DNA of 64,000 bases from Phycisphaerales bacterium (lineage in GTDB: Bacteria > Planctomycetota > Phycisphaerae > Phycisphaerales > SM1A02): positions 1 through 64,000 of the forward strand of contig JAQWNP010000007.1 in NCBI GenBank assembly GCA_029268515.1, in the 5' to 3' direction. The translations under genes and the position numbers were made by a program. The notes beneath the pieces are model-generated. The model was not told the origin of the DNA, did not search any database, and saw nothing but the letters and a program-made list of their open reading frames with translations. This document shows positions 41,018 through 49,868 of the stretch, piece by piece (position 1 is the stretch's first letter; each line of letters starts with the position of its first letter).

Positions 41018-42324
41018 TGTTTCTGTTGTCAGCAGTGATGGGAGTGGCTGTTGTGACGCAGGCGCAAGATGCTGTGAAGCCAGCGTCGCTGACACCGACA
41101 GAGAAACAACGTATTGCGCGGCATGGCTTTCTGCCTCAATTGCCTGCAGATTCAACCAATATGTATGCGGAAGATGAAGCAGCTGTTGCACTTGGGCATC
41201 GGTTGTTTTTTGAGAAGCGCCTCAGCGGTAATGGACAATTGAGTTGTATGTCTTGCCACGACCCAAGTCAGGCATTTACCGACGGCCTCAAAGTGGCCAG
41301 CGGTGCGGGGCAGGTTTCTCGGAATACGCCTACGCTTTTGAATGTGGCGCATCAGCGCTGGTTCTTCTGGGATGGACGCATGGACACGCTGTGGGGTCAA
41401 GCATTAGAGCCAATTGAGCGTAGCAAAGAAATGGATGGTGATCGCGTCTCAGTTGCTCGTTTGTTGATCACCGATCAGACGTTGCGGCAAGCGTATGAGT
41501 CAGCCTTCGGTCCACTACCGTTACCCAAGGCAACCGCGTCGTGGCCTGAAAGAGCAGCCCCTCGTTTTGATGACAGTCAAATCTCAGCAGCGTGGGCAAG
41601 TATGCCTGCAGGGCAGCAAGCGGTCGTTAATGAAATCTTTGTCAATACAGGTAAGTCGATCGCGGCCTATGAACGAAAGCTTGTGACGGGTCCTTCGCCA
41701 TTTGATCTTTATGTTCAGGGTATGACACAAGATGCCACCGCGTTGCCTCAAGGGATGACGCCATCGGCGGTGCGTGGCGCGGCTCTCTTTGTGGGGCGAG
41801 CAAACTGCCGGATGTGCCATGTTGGAGCATTGCTCTCCGATGGAGAGTTTCATTCGGTAGGTATTGTCGGTAACGCAGGGGACGTGATGCAATTGCCAGG
41901 TCGATTTGATGGCGTTCGGCAGTTGCAAGCGAATCCATTTCGAGCCGCCGGTATCTACAGCGATGATCCAACGGGCAAGCAAGCAAAGCTTGCGGGGCGA
42001 TTGGTCGGTGGGCCTGAGCTCTGGGGGCAAATTCGTACGCCTTCACTGCGTAATGTTGCCCAGACGGCGCCGTATATGCATAACGGTCAGTTTGCCTCGC
42101 TGGAAGAGGTTCTGGCTTATTACTCGACCTTAGATGGCGCGATCTTTCCGGGGCACCACCAGGAAGCCATTTTGGAGCCACTGGGCCTGACGGAACAAGA
42201 GCAGGCAGATCTCAAGGCCTTCCTTGAGTCACTCACTGGTACGCCGCCAGAAGAGATTTATTTATCGCCACCAGTGACAGGCGAGCCTTCTGGCCAATCG
42301 CCGAGCTCATCGAGTAACCAGTGA
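41017..42324 (+). CDS. Di-haem cytochrome c peroxidase (CcpA/MauG family)
   Basis: About 435 residues. The signal peptide is MFLLSAVMGVAVVTQAQ. Two c-type haem sites: CMSCH (near residue 80) in a GNGQLSCMSCHDPSQ context, and CRMCH (near 270). Family motifs: RNTPTLLNVAHQRWFFWDGR, ELWGQIRTPSLRNVAQTAPYMHNG and ILEPLGLTEQEQADLKAFL. Predicted to reduce H2O2 in the periplasm or oxidise another partner. ATG 41017 overlaps the stop of the YtkA-like gene, so I prefer it to GTG 40996. Its 3' end overlaps the convergent coaB end by 67 bp. Confidence 0.9.
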   Translation: MFLLSAVMGVAVVTQAQDAVKPASLTPTEKQRIARHGFLPQLPADSTNMYAEDEAAVALGHRLFFEKRLSGNGQLSCMSCHDPSQAFTDGLKVASGAGQVSRNTPTLLNVAHQRWFFWDGRMDTLWGQALEPIERSKEMDGDRVSVARLLITDQTLRQAYESAFGPLPLPKATASWPERAAPRFDDSQISAAWASMPAGQQAVVNEIFVNTGKSIAAYERKLVTGPSPFDLYVQGMTQDATALPQGMTPSAVRGAALFVGRANCRMCHVGALLSDGEFHSVGIVGNAGDVMQLPGRFDGVRQLQANPFRAAGIYSDDPTGKQAKLAGRLVGGPELWGQIRTPSLRNVAQTAPYMHNGQFASLEEVLAYYSTLDGAIFPGHHQEAILEPLGLTEQEQADLKAFLESLTGTPPEEIYLSPPVTGEPSGQSPSSSSNQ

Positions 42325-42917
42325 GCAAAGGCTTGCTTGGTCTGTTCTGGGGCCAAGCGATGTGTTCCATCGGAAAAAAACAGTTGCCCGGTGATGTTGA
42401 GCGCGTCCATTGTCTCAAGCGGATTGGCAACAATCGCATCGAGCTTCTTTTTTGATAGCTTTTCAAGCGCGCGGGGCACGAGATTGGCAGCCTCTTCGAG
42501 GGCAAAGCCAACCACGCGTTGGTTTTTCTTGCGTTGGAGTCCGGCGACGAGATCAGGGGTTGACTCTAGATGGAGATCGAGGCCTTGTGGCTGGCGGGCA
42601 TGCTTCGCAGGCCTTGAGTCAGTTGGCAGGCGGTAGTCAGCGACTGCAGCGGCCATAATGAGGAGATCGCAGCTTGGCCAGTATGAATCAAGGAGTTGGG
42701 AGAGTTCTTCGGTTGTTTGGAATCGTTGGGTCTCGAGCCCCTCTAGCTGCGGAACGGGCAAGGCTGTTGGTCCAAGCAGAAGGGTTGTTTTCCAATGGCG
42801 ATTGCAGCTTTCTTCAGCGATCGACAGCCCCAAGCGACCCGATGAACGATTGCCGATGTATCGGACGTCATCAATGGGCTCGTGGGTTGGGCCAGCGGTG
42901 ATTAGAAGGTGCATCAT
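42258..42917 (-). CDS. coaB: Phosphopantothenate--cysteine ligase (stand-alone CoaB domain)
   Basis: 219 residues equal to the C-terminal half of bacterial CoaBC: LITAGPTHEPIDDVRYIGN, SSGRLGLSIAEE, LLIMAAAVADYRL, RVVGFALEEAANL and KKKLDAIVANPLE. It joins phosphopantothenate and cysteine in CoA synthesis. The CoaC flavin decarboxylase half is missing and must be encoded elsewhere. It overlaps the end of the peroxidase gene by 67 bp on opposite strands. ATG 42917 or 42914 starts the protein. Confidence 0.9.
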   Translation of the reverse strand: MMHLLITAGPTHEPIDDVRYIGNRSSGRLGLSIAEESCNRHWKTTLLLGPTALPVPQLEGLETQRFQTTEELSQLLDSYWPSCDLLIMAAAVADYRLPTDSRPAKHARQPQGLDLHLESTPDLVAGLQRKKNQRVVGFALEEAANLVPRALEKLSKKKLDAIVANPLETMDALNITGQLFFSDGTHRLAPEQTKQAFAHWLLDELGDWPEGSPVTGGDK

Positions 42918-43305
42918 GGCTCTTATCTAGAAAATGTTGATCGCAGAGCCCTTTGAGGGCTTAATAGTGGAACCGTGGTAGATAGACTTAACGTAAAGCT
43001 CTATGGGCGCTACTGGCCCTCTACAATGAGGGATACTGTAGATTCAATTCTAAGCCTAGGTGTCGTTGTTGGTCATCGGTCGCCTCAGCATCCATCTCAG
43101 GGTTGCAGGGCCTGTAAGGGCGGTTAATACTACTCATCATATCGATGGGAAGATGCCGATTCGGTTGGCAGCAACTGGTCACGAGGGTTGTGGCCATGGG
43201 CGAAGCGATGATAATGGTCGCTCCAAGCATTGTTTGGGGCGCGAGAGCTAAAATGGCAGGTCCAGTAGTGACCTGTTGATTGTTTGAGAGGAACTGGCAT
43301 CAATT
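42918..43305. other. 388-bp divergent leader between coaB and the first GspE gene
   Basis: No credible gene. It holds an AGCCCT-TTG-AGGGCT hairpin near 42952-42966, a CCCTC/GAGGG hairpin near 43018-43032, and a CAGGTC/GACCTG hairpin at 43257-43275 listed separately. It must contain promoters for both flanking genes, but I could not place them with confidence. Confidence 0.5.
43257..43275 (+). promoter_or_regulatory. Inverted repeat upstream of gspE-like gene 1
   Basis: CAGGTC, 7-nt spacer, GACCTG; a perfect 6-bp dyad ending 30 bp before ATG 43306. A related dyad with the same GACCT/AGGTC arms precedes the second ATPase gene (46585-46601). Operator or RNA hairpin; role unknown. Confidence 0.35.
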
Positions 43306-45072
43306 ATGGCCAGAAAACGTAAGAAACTTGGCGAGATCCTCCGTGAACGTAAGTTTGCGACGAAGGAGACCCTGACTCAAGGGTTGGAGATCTCGCATGG
43401 CTCAGGCAAGCGATTAGGCGAGGCCATGGTTGAAGCAGGCCTTCTGGATGAAAGCAACCTTGCGGAAGCCTTGGCTGAACAGTTTGGAATGGAATATGTC
43501 GATCTGAATTCAGATGATATTGAGAGTCGCTGCGATATGTCGCTTGTGCCAGGCGACATGGTTAAGAAACATCTTATCGTTCCGATGGAGAAGGTTAGTG
43601 GTCGCATGAAGCTCGTCGTGCACGACCCAATGGATCTTGAACTTCTCGATCTCCTTCGCTTTCGTTTGAATTGCGAAATTGATACTGCGGTATCCAGTAA
43701 GTCACAGTTGCGAGAATTCATTGAGGGCGTCAATGCTGCAGAGGGGCAAGCTGGCGATGGCGGTAGTTTGTTTGGTGGGCAAGAGTCACTGGTGACTGAT
43801 TCGGTTGATGTCACCATGGATCGCTCAGTCGATACATCTGTTGATGCATCTGTCGACATTGCTGCTGGCGATGGTGATGATGCGCCTATTATTCGCTTGG
43901 TCACGCGGCTTATCACTGAGGCCGTTCGGACCAGGGCAAGTGATATTCATGTTGAGCCAATGAATGATCGCGTTCTGCTTCGGTATCGGATTGATGGTGT
44001 TTGCCACGTGCGTGACAATCTGCCCAAGCGCATGCAACAAGCAATGCTTGCTAGATTAAAACTCATGGCGGGTGTGAATATTGCAGAGCGTCGAATACCC
44101 CAAGACGGTCGTATCAAGATGACTGTTGATGAAGACGTTGTTGATTTTCGTGTCAGTGTCTGCCCCGCGTACCACGGTGAGTCAGTGGTGCTTCGTATTT
44201 TGCGACCTGATTCGGTGCGTATTGGTTTAGAGAATTTGGGTTTTGAAAGCGATCATCTTCAGACATTCAACAAGATTATTCGCCGGCCCAACGGTATCTT
44301 CCTCGTAACGGGGCCAACTGGTTCTGGCAAGACGACGACGCTCTATTCTGCGTTAGATATCTTGAATCGCCCTGATCGTAAGATCATCACAGCTGAAGAT
44401 CCGATTGAATATAGTTTTGCTGGTATCAACCAGTGTCAAGTGCGTGAGCAGATTGGCCTGTCTTTCTCATGGATTCTTAAGTCCATGCTTCGCCAAGCGC
44501 CGAACATTATTCTGATTGGTGAAATTCGTGACCGGGAAGTCGCGGACATTGCTATTCAGGCAGCATTGACAGGTCACTTGGTCTTTTCAACGTTGCATAC
44601 CAATGACGCGCCTTCAGCCATGACGCGTCTGATTGATATGGGTGTGAAGCCATACTTGGTGGCGAGCTCAATTCAGGCAGTCATGGCTCAGCGATTGTTC
44701 CGCGTGCTTTGCGATCATTGCAAGGAGCCCGATACCGATGTACCTCCAAAGGTGGCAGAGTTGGTTGGTCTGGAGCCAGAAGACCTTCGGTCAGGTGCCA
44801 TTTGTAAGCCTGTCGGATGTGCCAAATGTGGCAAAATCGGCTTCCGAGGCCGGCGGGCCCTGTTTGAGTTAATGAAATTGAATACGGAGATTCGAGAATT
44901 GGCCTTCCAGCAGGGTACTGTGGGAGATATCCGGGCTGCGGCGATTCGTTCTGGTATGCGAGAGCTCGTTGAGGATGGCAAGATGAAGATCTTGCGAGGC
45001 GAAACGACGCCGGTCGAGGTCGCGAGGTTCGCGCAGGCTGATAGTCTGTTAGAGGCAAATATCGACGTCTGA
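43306..45072 (+). CDS. Type IV pilus/type II secretion assembly ATPase 1 (GspE/PilB family)
   Basis: A 588-residue hexameric ATPase that drives pseudopilus assembly. In order: N-terminal GspE/PilB domain (LGEILRERKFATKETLTQGL, ALAEQFGMEYVDL); a linker with four SVD triplets (about 168-188); N2 domain (SDIHVEPMNDRVLLRYRIDG); ATPase core with Walker A GPTGSGKTTT (Lys342), Asp box ITAEDPIEY, Walker B IILIGEIRD and His box STLHTNDAPSAMTRL; zinc knuckle Cys469/472 and Cys505/508. GAGAGG-AACT precedes ATG 43306. It lies 34 bp before pilT. Whether it serves a pilus or secretion system is open. Confidence 0.93.
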   Translation: MARKRKKLGEILRERKFATKETLTQGLEISHGSGKRLGEAMVEAGLLDESNLAEALAEQFGMEYVDLNSDDIESRCDMSLVPGDMVKKHLIVPMEKVSGRMKLVVHDPMDLELLDLLRFRLNCEIDTAVSSKSQLREFIEGVNAAEGQAGDGGSLFGGQESLVTDSVDVTMDRSVDTSVDASVDIAAGDGDDAPIIRLVTRLITEAVRTRASDIHVEPMNDRVLLRYRIDGVCHVRDNLPKRMQQAMLARLKLMAGVNIAERRIPQDGRIKMTVDEDVVDFRVSVCPAYHGESVVLRILRPDSVRIGLENLGFESDHLQTFNKIIRRPNGIFLVTGPTGSGKTTTLYSALDILNRPDRKIITAEDPIEYSFAGINQCQVREQIGLSFSWILKSMLRQAPNIILIGEIRDREVADIAIQAALTGHLVFSTLHTNDAPSAMTRLIDMGVKPYLVASSIQAVMAQRLFRVLCDHCKEPDTDVPPKVAELVGLEPEDLRSGAICKPVGCAKCGKIGFRGRRALFELMKLNTEIRELAFQQGTVGDIRAAAIRSGMRELVEDGKMKILRGETTPVEVARFAQADSLLEANIDV

Positions 45073-45106
45073 GTTCTCTTGAGAGCCAGAGACGCTGGAG
45101 TCACTT

Positions 45107-46225
45107 ATGTCAACCATTCAGATAGATCGTCTTCTCGACACAGTCATTCGTCAAAATGCATCGGACTTGCACTTGACGGTGGGGCGTAAGCCAACCCTGC
45201 GCCTCAATGGTCGTTTGCGGAACCTTGATACGAAGGTGCTCGACAATGATGACTGTGTTGCGCTGATGAAGTCTATTACGCCCGAAAGAGCTCAGCAGGA
45301 ATTACAGGAAGATGGGAGTTGTGACTTCGGTTTTGCCTATGGCACTGAGGCTCGCTTTCGTGTTGCTATTTTTCGTCAGCGTGGCGCACTGGCGCTCGTG
45401 CTTCGATTGATTCCAAATAAACTTCTGAGCTTCGATGATATTGGCCTGCCAGACATTGTTAAAGAGTTGATCCGACGCCCGCGTGGATTATTTATCGTGA
45501 CTGGGCCAACCGGTTCAGGTAAGACGACATCGCTAGCGACGATGATTGACTTTATTAATGACAATTTAGACCGGCATATTGTGACCGTTGAAGATCCAAT
45601 TGAGTACTACCACTATCACAAGCGAGCGGTACTCAATCAGCGTGAAGTTGGTGTTGATGTGCCGAGCTTTGCTGAGGCATTGCGTCGTGTGCTTCGTGCC
45701 GACCCCGATGTGATTCTCGTCGGTGAAATGCGTGACCTCGAGACGATTGAGGCGGCAATCCGTGCGGCAGAAACGGGCCACCTTGTTTTTGCAACGCTTC
45801 ACACCACAGGGGCAGCGGGCACCATCACGCGTGTGATTGATGCTTTTCCAGTGAATCAGCAGGCCCAAGTTCGTGTGCAGCTATCGACGTCGTTGATCGC
45901 GGTACTGAGCCAGGTGCTCTTGGCTCGTTGTGACAAAGATGGACGTGTGGCGGCCTATGAATTTCTGGCTGTCACGCCAGCTATTGCCAACCTCATCCGT
46001 GAGAACAAGACCTTCCGAATTGATTCAGCCATCCAGACGGGCCGTAAGTTTGGAATGCAGTTGCTTGATGACCACCTCTGGAAACTCTATGGCAAGGGCA
46101 TGATTGATGCTGATGAAATGATCGATAAGGCGAAGGATCCTGGTGATTTATCTGAGAAGGTTCACCGATCTGGAAATCGGGTTGGTCGCACTGAATATGA
46201 TGCTGAGGCCGAACCTACGGGCTAG
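45107..46225 (+). CDS. pilT: Twitching motility/retraction ATPase PilT
   Basis: 372 residues, typical of PilT, which powers filament retraction. It lacks the long N-terminal domain and zinc knuckle of PilB. Motifs: IRQNASDLHLTVGRKPTLRLNG (cut here: SDLHLTVG), Walker A GPTGSGKTTS (Lys139), VTVEDPIEY, DVILVGEMRDLETI and TLHTTGAAGTITRVID; also the AIRAAETGHLVFATLH stretch. Being next to GspE 1 suggests that the system includes a retractable filament and is not only a secretion pseudopilus. The last 20 residues are polar. A possible terminator follows. Confidence 0.94.
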   Translation: MSTIQIDRLLDTVIRQNASDLHLTVGRKPTLRLNGRLRNLDTKVLDNDDCVALMKSITPERAQQELQEDGSCDFGFAYGTEARFRVAIFRQRGALALVLRLIPNKLLSFDDIGLPDIVKELIRRPRGLFIVTGPTGSGKTTSLATMIDFINDNLDRHIVTVEDPIEYYHYHKRAVLNQREVGVDVPSFAEALRRVLRADPDVILVGEMRDLETIEAAIRAAETGHLVFATLHTTGAAGTITRVIDAFPVNQQAQVRVQLSTSLIAVLSQVLLARCDKDGRVAAYEFLAVTPAIANLIRENKTFRIDSAIQTGRKFGMQLLDDHLWKLYGKGMIDADEMIDKAKDPGDLSEKVHRSGNRVGRTEYDAEAEPTG

Positions 46226-46684
46226 CCAGTATTGTGGGTAACTGCCTTCAGGCAACCTGGATAGCGGCTTTTTTTGTCTAACATCAACCCCTCTTTTAGC
46301 CTCTAAGGGGCACTTTGCATCTTTATTGAGGCGTGTTTTTAGGTCTTTAAATAGAGCCCGTTTTTCTGGATAAACTGTCGGTTGAGGATTGTTGCCGGGG
46401 GCAAATTGGTTGCAGAACTTAAGTGTCCGAACAAAAAATACCGCCTCTTTCTCTTGTTGAGGTCGATAGAGCTGTCATATTGAGCGTATAGCTAGTAGGT
46501 GGGATCGGGGCGTTGGCAGTTGTGGATAGCTGCTGGCTTAATCAGAGGCGGGATTTTCCGGCCTCGTTGGGCACCGAGTTGACTTGACCTACGCGAGGTC
46601 ATCAGGCGGGCCCATTGTTTTCGGTGGCTCATTATGGCCGCCAGTGTAAGCACTCACTGTTTGCACAGGATGCAGGAGTTTCTC
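46226..46684. other. 459-bp leader before the second ATPase gene
   Basis: No gene seen. Near 46243-46275 a stem with CAGG/CCTG at its centre and GCC/GGC at its base is followed by seven T, a possible weak terminator for pilT. A CCCC...TTAG/CTAA...GGGG hairpin lies at 46288-46310. A TGACCT-ACGCG-AGGTCA dyad lies at 46585-46601, 83 bp before the start codon. Promoter not placed. Confidence 0.45.
46585..46601 (+). promoter_or_regulatory. Inverted repeat upstream of gspE-like gene 2
   Basis: TGACCT, 5-nt spacer, AGGTCA; a perfect 6-bp dyad with the same core arms as the one before gspE-like gene 1. It could be an operator for a shared regulator. Confidence 0.35.
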
Positions 46685-48460
46685 GTGGCAAAAACCACAG
46701 CATCTCAAACAGACACCGTTAAGGTCAGCGAGCTTAAGGGACGTCGTATTGGGCGTGTCTTGACCAAGCTGGGCAAAGTCACGCGCGAGCAGGTGCATGA
46801 GGCATTGTCCGTTCAGCGTGCTCGTAAGGAGAAGGGTGATAAGGCGCTCCTGGGTGACTTACTTCAAGAGATGGGCGTCATCACAGCGGATGATGTTTTA
46901 GCAGCCGTCGCAGGCCAGGCCGGGATGCGAATGGTCAATATTGAGATCGATGAGATTTCAGCTGAGGCGATTGAAGCGCTGCCAGTGGAAACGGCCAATA
47001 CCTATCAGATTATTCCTCTGTCATTTAATGAGGCGACGCGACAGATTTCGATCGCGATGAAGAGTCCAGACAACTTTCGCGCGGTTGATGACCTGCGTTT
47101 GTTGATGGGATTCAAAGTGGATGCAGTGGTGGCACCAGCAAGCCAGATTGATGCGGTGCTGGAAAAATTCTACAGCGAGCAAAAGGCATCGATGGCCGAC
47201 ATGATGGCCGAGCTCGAAGGAAGTGATGAGCTTGCGGTATTGGAAGGTCGGGGTGATTCCATCGACCTGGAAGTGCTCGCAAGCGCTGCAGAAGATAACA
47301 AGGTTGTTCGTTTACTCAATATGGTTTTGCTGCAAGCCATTAAGGACAAGGCATCGGATATTCACTTTGAGCCCTTTGAAGAAGAGTTCAAGATGCGTTA
47401 CCGCATTGATGGTGTTCTTTACGAGATGATTCCTCCGCCGCAGCACTTGGCGCTGCCAATTGTGTCTCGCATTAAGGTGATGGCCAATCTCGATATCGCT
47501 GAACGGCGGCTTCCGCAGGATGGTCGTATCGAGTTGGTGGTTAATAATCTTCCAATCGATCTACGTATCTCAGTATTGCCGACCATGTTTGGTGAGTCAG
47601 TCGTGATGCGTGTGCTCGATCGTTCGAATGTGCAGTTGAGCCTCAATAAGATTGGGCTGCGGGATGACGAGTTAGAAGAGATGGAAGGTCTGATCCGCAA
47701 GCCAAACGGAATTGTCTTGATCACTGGGCCAACCGGCTCCGGTAAGACAACGACCTTGTATGCGGCGTTGACGGAACTCAATGAGGCCGATACGAAGATT
47801 CTTACTGCTGAAGATCCTGTGGAATATGACATTGATGGCATGATTCAGTGTCAGGTGAATCTTGATCAAGATCTCACATTCGGCCGTTTGCTTCGCTCCT
47901 TCTTGCGTCAAGATCCAGATATTATTCTGGTGGGTGAAATTCGTGACCTTGAAACAGCGCAAATTGCTATTCAGGCTGCGTTGACGGGCCACTTGGTGTT
48001 TTCAACGATCCATACCAATGATGCGCCATCTTCAGTGCTCCGGCTGGTTGATCTCGGCGTCGAAAAATTTCTGTTGACGGCAACAGTTGAAGCGATTGTG
48101 GCGCAGCGATTGGTGCGTCGTGTATGCATCGCTTGTAAGGAAGAATTTACGCCAACAGATGAAGAGCTCTTGGAGCTCGAACTGCGGCGCGATGCTGTTG
48201 AAGGTCGGACCTTCTTCCGCGGCCGTGGCTGTGAAGCGTGTAATAACAGTGGTTACAAGGGTCGCTTGGCAATCTTCGAGATCATGCCGCTGGATGACAA
48301 GATTCGTAACATGATTATGGCCGATGCATCGACAGCGGTATTGCGTGAAGAAGCGCGTAAGCGAGGCATGCGTACGTTGCGTGAATCGGGGCTCTTTGCC
48401 ATCTTTGAAGGGCAAACAACGATTGATGAGGTCGTCCGCGAGACGATTGTTGAAGAATAA
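46685..48460 (+). CDS. Type IV pilus/type II secretion assembly ATPase 2 (GspE/PilB family)
   Basis: 591 residues, paralogous to ATPase 1. N-terminal domain (RIGRVLTKLGKVTREQVHEAL, cut as VTREQVHEAL; AAVAGQAGMRMVNI), N2 domain (KASDIHFEPFEEEFKMRYRI), Walker A GPTGSGKTTT (Lys354), LTAEDPVEYDI, DIILVGEIRDLET, STIHTNDAPSSVLRL, and a zinc knuckle CIACK ... CEACNNSGYKG. I choose GTG 46685 because AGGAG ends 7 bp upstream; an ATG at 46634 in frame has no ribosome site. It starts a tight run into pilC and the pseudopilins, so this copy is the likely motor for them. Confidence 0.92.
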   Translation: MAKTTASQTDTVKVSELKGRRIGRVLTKLGKVTREQVHEALSVQRARKEKGDKALLGDLLQEMGVITADDVLAAVAGQAGMRMVNIEIDEISAEAIEALPVETANTYQIIPLSFNEATRQISIAMKSPDNFRAVDDLRLLMGFKVDAVVAPASQIDAVLEKFYSEQKASMADMMAELEGSDELAVLEGRGDSIDLEVLASAAEDNKVVRLLNMVLLQAIKDKASDIHFEPFEEEFKMRYRIDGVLYEMIPPPQHLALPIVSRIKVMANLDIAERRLPQDGRIELVVNNLPIDLRISVLPTMFGESVVMRVLDRSNVQLSLNKIGLRDDELEEMEGLIRKPNGIVLITGPTGSGKTTTLYAALTELNEADTKILTAEDPVEYDIDGMIQCQVNLDQDLTFGRLLRSFLRQDPDIILVGEIRDLETAQIAIQAALTGHLVFSTIHTNDAPSSVLRLVDLGVEKFLLTATVEAIVAQRLVRRVCIACKEEFTPTDEELLELELRRDAVEGRTFFRGRGCEACNNSGYKGRLAIFEIMPLDDKIRNMIMADASTAVLREEARKRGMRTLRESGLFAIFEGQTTIDEVVRETIVEE

Positions 48461-48538
48461 ACCTTTGGGTGGATGGTTGGGTCTCGCCTGTTGAAAGACA
48501 AGCATGATTCAGCCGTGTTAGGTCAGGAGACGACAGGT

Positions 48539-49843
48539 ATGCCAACCTATCAGTATGAAGCATTGAACTCTGCAGGTAAGCCAGAATCTGGCTCCATTGA
48601 AGCGTCGTCGAGTGAAGAGGCGATTCAACGCATTCGCCAGCAGGGACATTTTCCCACCTCTGTGCGCGAGCAAAAAGTCAAAGGTGGCAAGGTTGGTAAG
48701 AAGAAGGGTGAGCCTAAGAAGAAAGGCAAGAAAAAGAAAAAAGGCGAATTTTCGATCAGCATTTTTCCTGTCAGCGGTAAGAAGCTTTGTCTCTTTACAC
48801 GACAGCTTTCAACGTTGCAAGATGCTGGTCTTCCCTTATTGCGGTCGCTGCAGATTCTCGAATCACAGGAGAAGCCTGGTCAGCTCAAATCTATTTTGGG
48901 CGCGATTTGTGAGGATGTGGAAGCTGGTTCAACGCTTTCAGATGCAATGGCGAAACACCCGCGTGCCTTCAATCGACTTTATTGCAAGATGGTCAATGCT
49001 GGTGAAATTGGTGGTGTGATCGACATCATTCTTCAGCGGCTGGCCAACTTTATGGAAAAGGCCCAACGCTTGAAGCGTCGTATTATTGGCGCTTGTATTT
49101 ATCCTGCAGTGGTCATCTTTATTGCGGTCGCGATCGTGATGGGCATCATGTATTTTGTGATTCCAAAGTTCCAAGAGATCTTTTTGGACTTCGATGTGCC
49201 ACTTCCGAAGCTGACGCTCTTTATGATTGATACAAGTGCTTGGGTGGTAGGGAATCTCAGTGAAAACCAGCTTGTGCCGGGCTGGATTATTGTCGTTGGC
49301 TCGCCATTTATCTTGTGGGTTCTTTTGTTTTTAGTACGGAAGACGCGCCATGGTCGCGCTATTACAGACCAGATCCGTCTGCGCTTGCCGCTTTTTGGAA
49401 CCATTATTCGCAAGACTGCTGTGGCTCGCTTTACGCGAACGTTGGGCACCTTGATTTCTGCTGGTGTGCCTATTCTTGAAGCGATCATGATTACCCGAGA
49501 TACCTCTGGAAATCATGTGTATGAAGTCGCACTGACGAATGTGCATGACTCTATTCGTGAGGGTGAAACATTTGCGGGGCCACTTCGTGAAGCGAAGGTC
49601 TGTGACCCAATTGTCGTGAATATGATCGATGTTGGTGAAGAGACCGGTGATCTTGATGTCATGCTTAACAAGATTGCAGATAACTATGACGAAGAGGTTG
49701 ATGTGGCGGTTCAAGCGCTGCTTAGCCTTTTGGAGCCGCTGATGGTGGTGGTTCTTGGTGGCATCGTTGGCACCATTGTTTTGGCACTGTTCTTGCCATT
49801 GGTGAACATGATTGAATCGGTATCAGGCCGTACGGGCGGTTGA
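48539..49843 (+). CDS. pilC: Inner-membrane platform protein PilC/GspF
   Basis: 434 residues. The platform couples the assembly ATPase to pilin insertion. It has PilC/GspF repeats: LCLFTRQLSTLQDAGLPLLR, CEDVEAGSTLSDAMAKHPRAF, KMVNAGEIGGVIDIILQRLA, then the second copy FTRTLGTLISAGVPILEAI and MIDVGEETGDLDVMLNKIAD. Three spans lie near residues 195, 255 and 405. A Lys-rich stretch (about 50-75, with runs of KKK) separates the N-terminal segment from the first repeat. ATG 48539 has AGGAGA upstream. It follows ATPase 2 by 78 bp and runs into the pseudopilin genes. Confidence 0.94.
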   Translation: MPTYQYEALNSAGKPESGSIEASSSEEAIQRIRQQGHFPTSVREQKVKGGKVGKKKGEPKKKGKKKKKGEFSISIFPVSGKKLCLFTRQLSTLQDAGLPLLRSLQILESQEKPGQLKSILGAICEDVEAGSTLSDAMAKHPRAFNRLYCKMVNAGEIGGVIDIILQRLANFMEKAQRLKRRIIGACIYPAVVIFIAVAIVMGIMYFVIPKFQEIFLDFDVPLPKLTLFMIDTSAWVVGNLSENQLVPGWIIVVGSPFILWVLLFLVRKTRHGRAITDQIRLRLPLFGTIIRKTAVARFTRTLGTLISAGVPILEAIMITRDTSGNHVYEVALTNVHDSIREGETFAGPLREAKVCDPIVVNMIDVGEETGDLDVMLNKIADNYDEEVDVAVQALLSLLEPLMVVVLGGIVGTIVLALFLPLVNMIESVSGRTGG

Positions 49844-49868
49844 TGTGTACGACATGAGGAACATACGC

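Noticed and set aside
46243-46310. Cyclic di-GMP riboswitch in the ATPase 2 leader
   Set aside because: Hairpins are present but none matches the conserved GEMM core.
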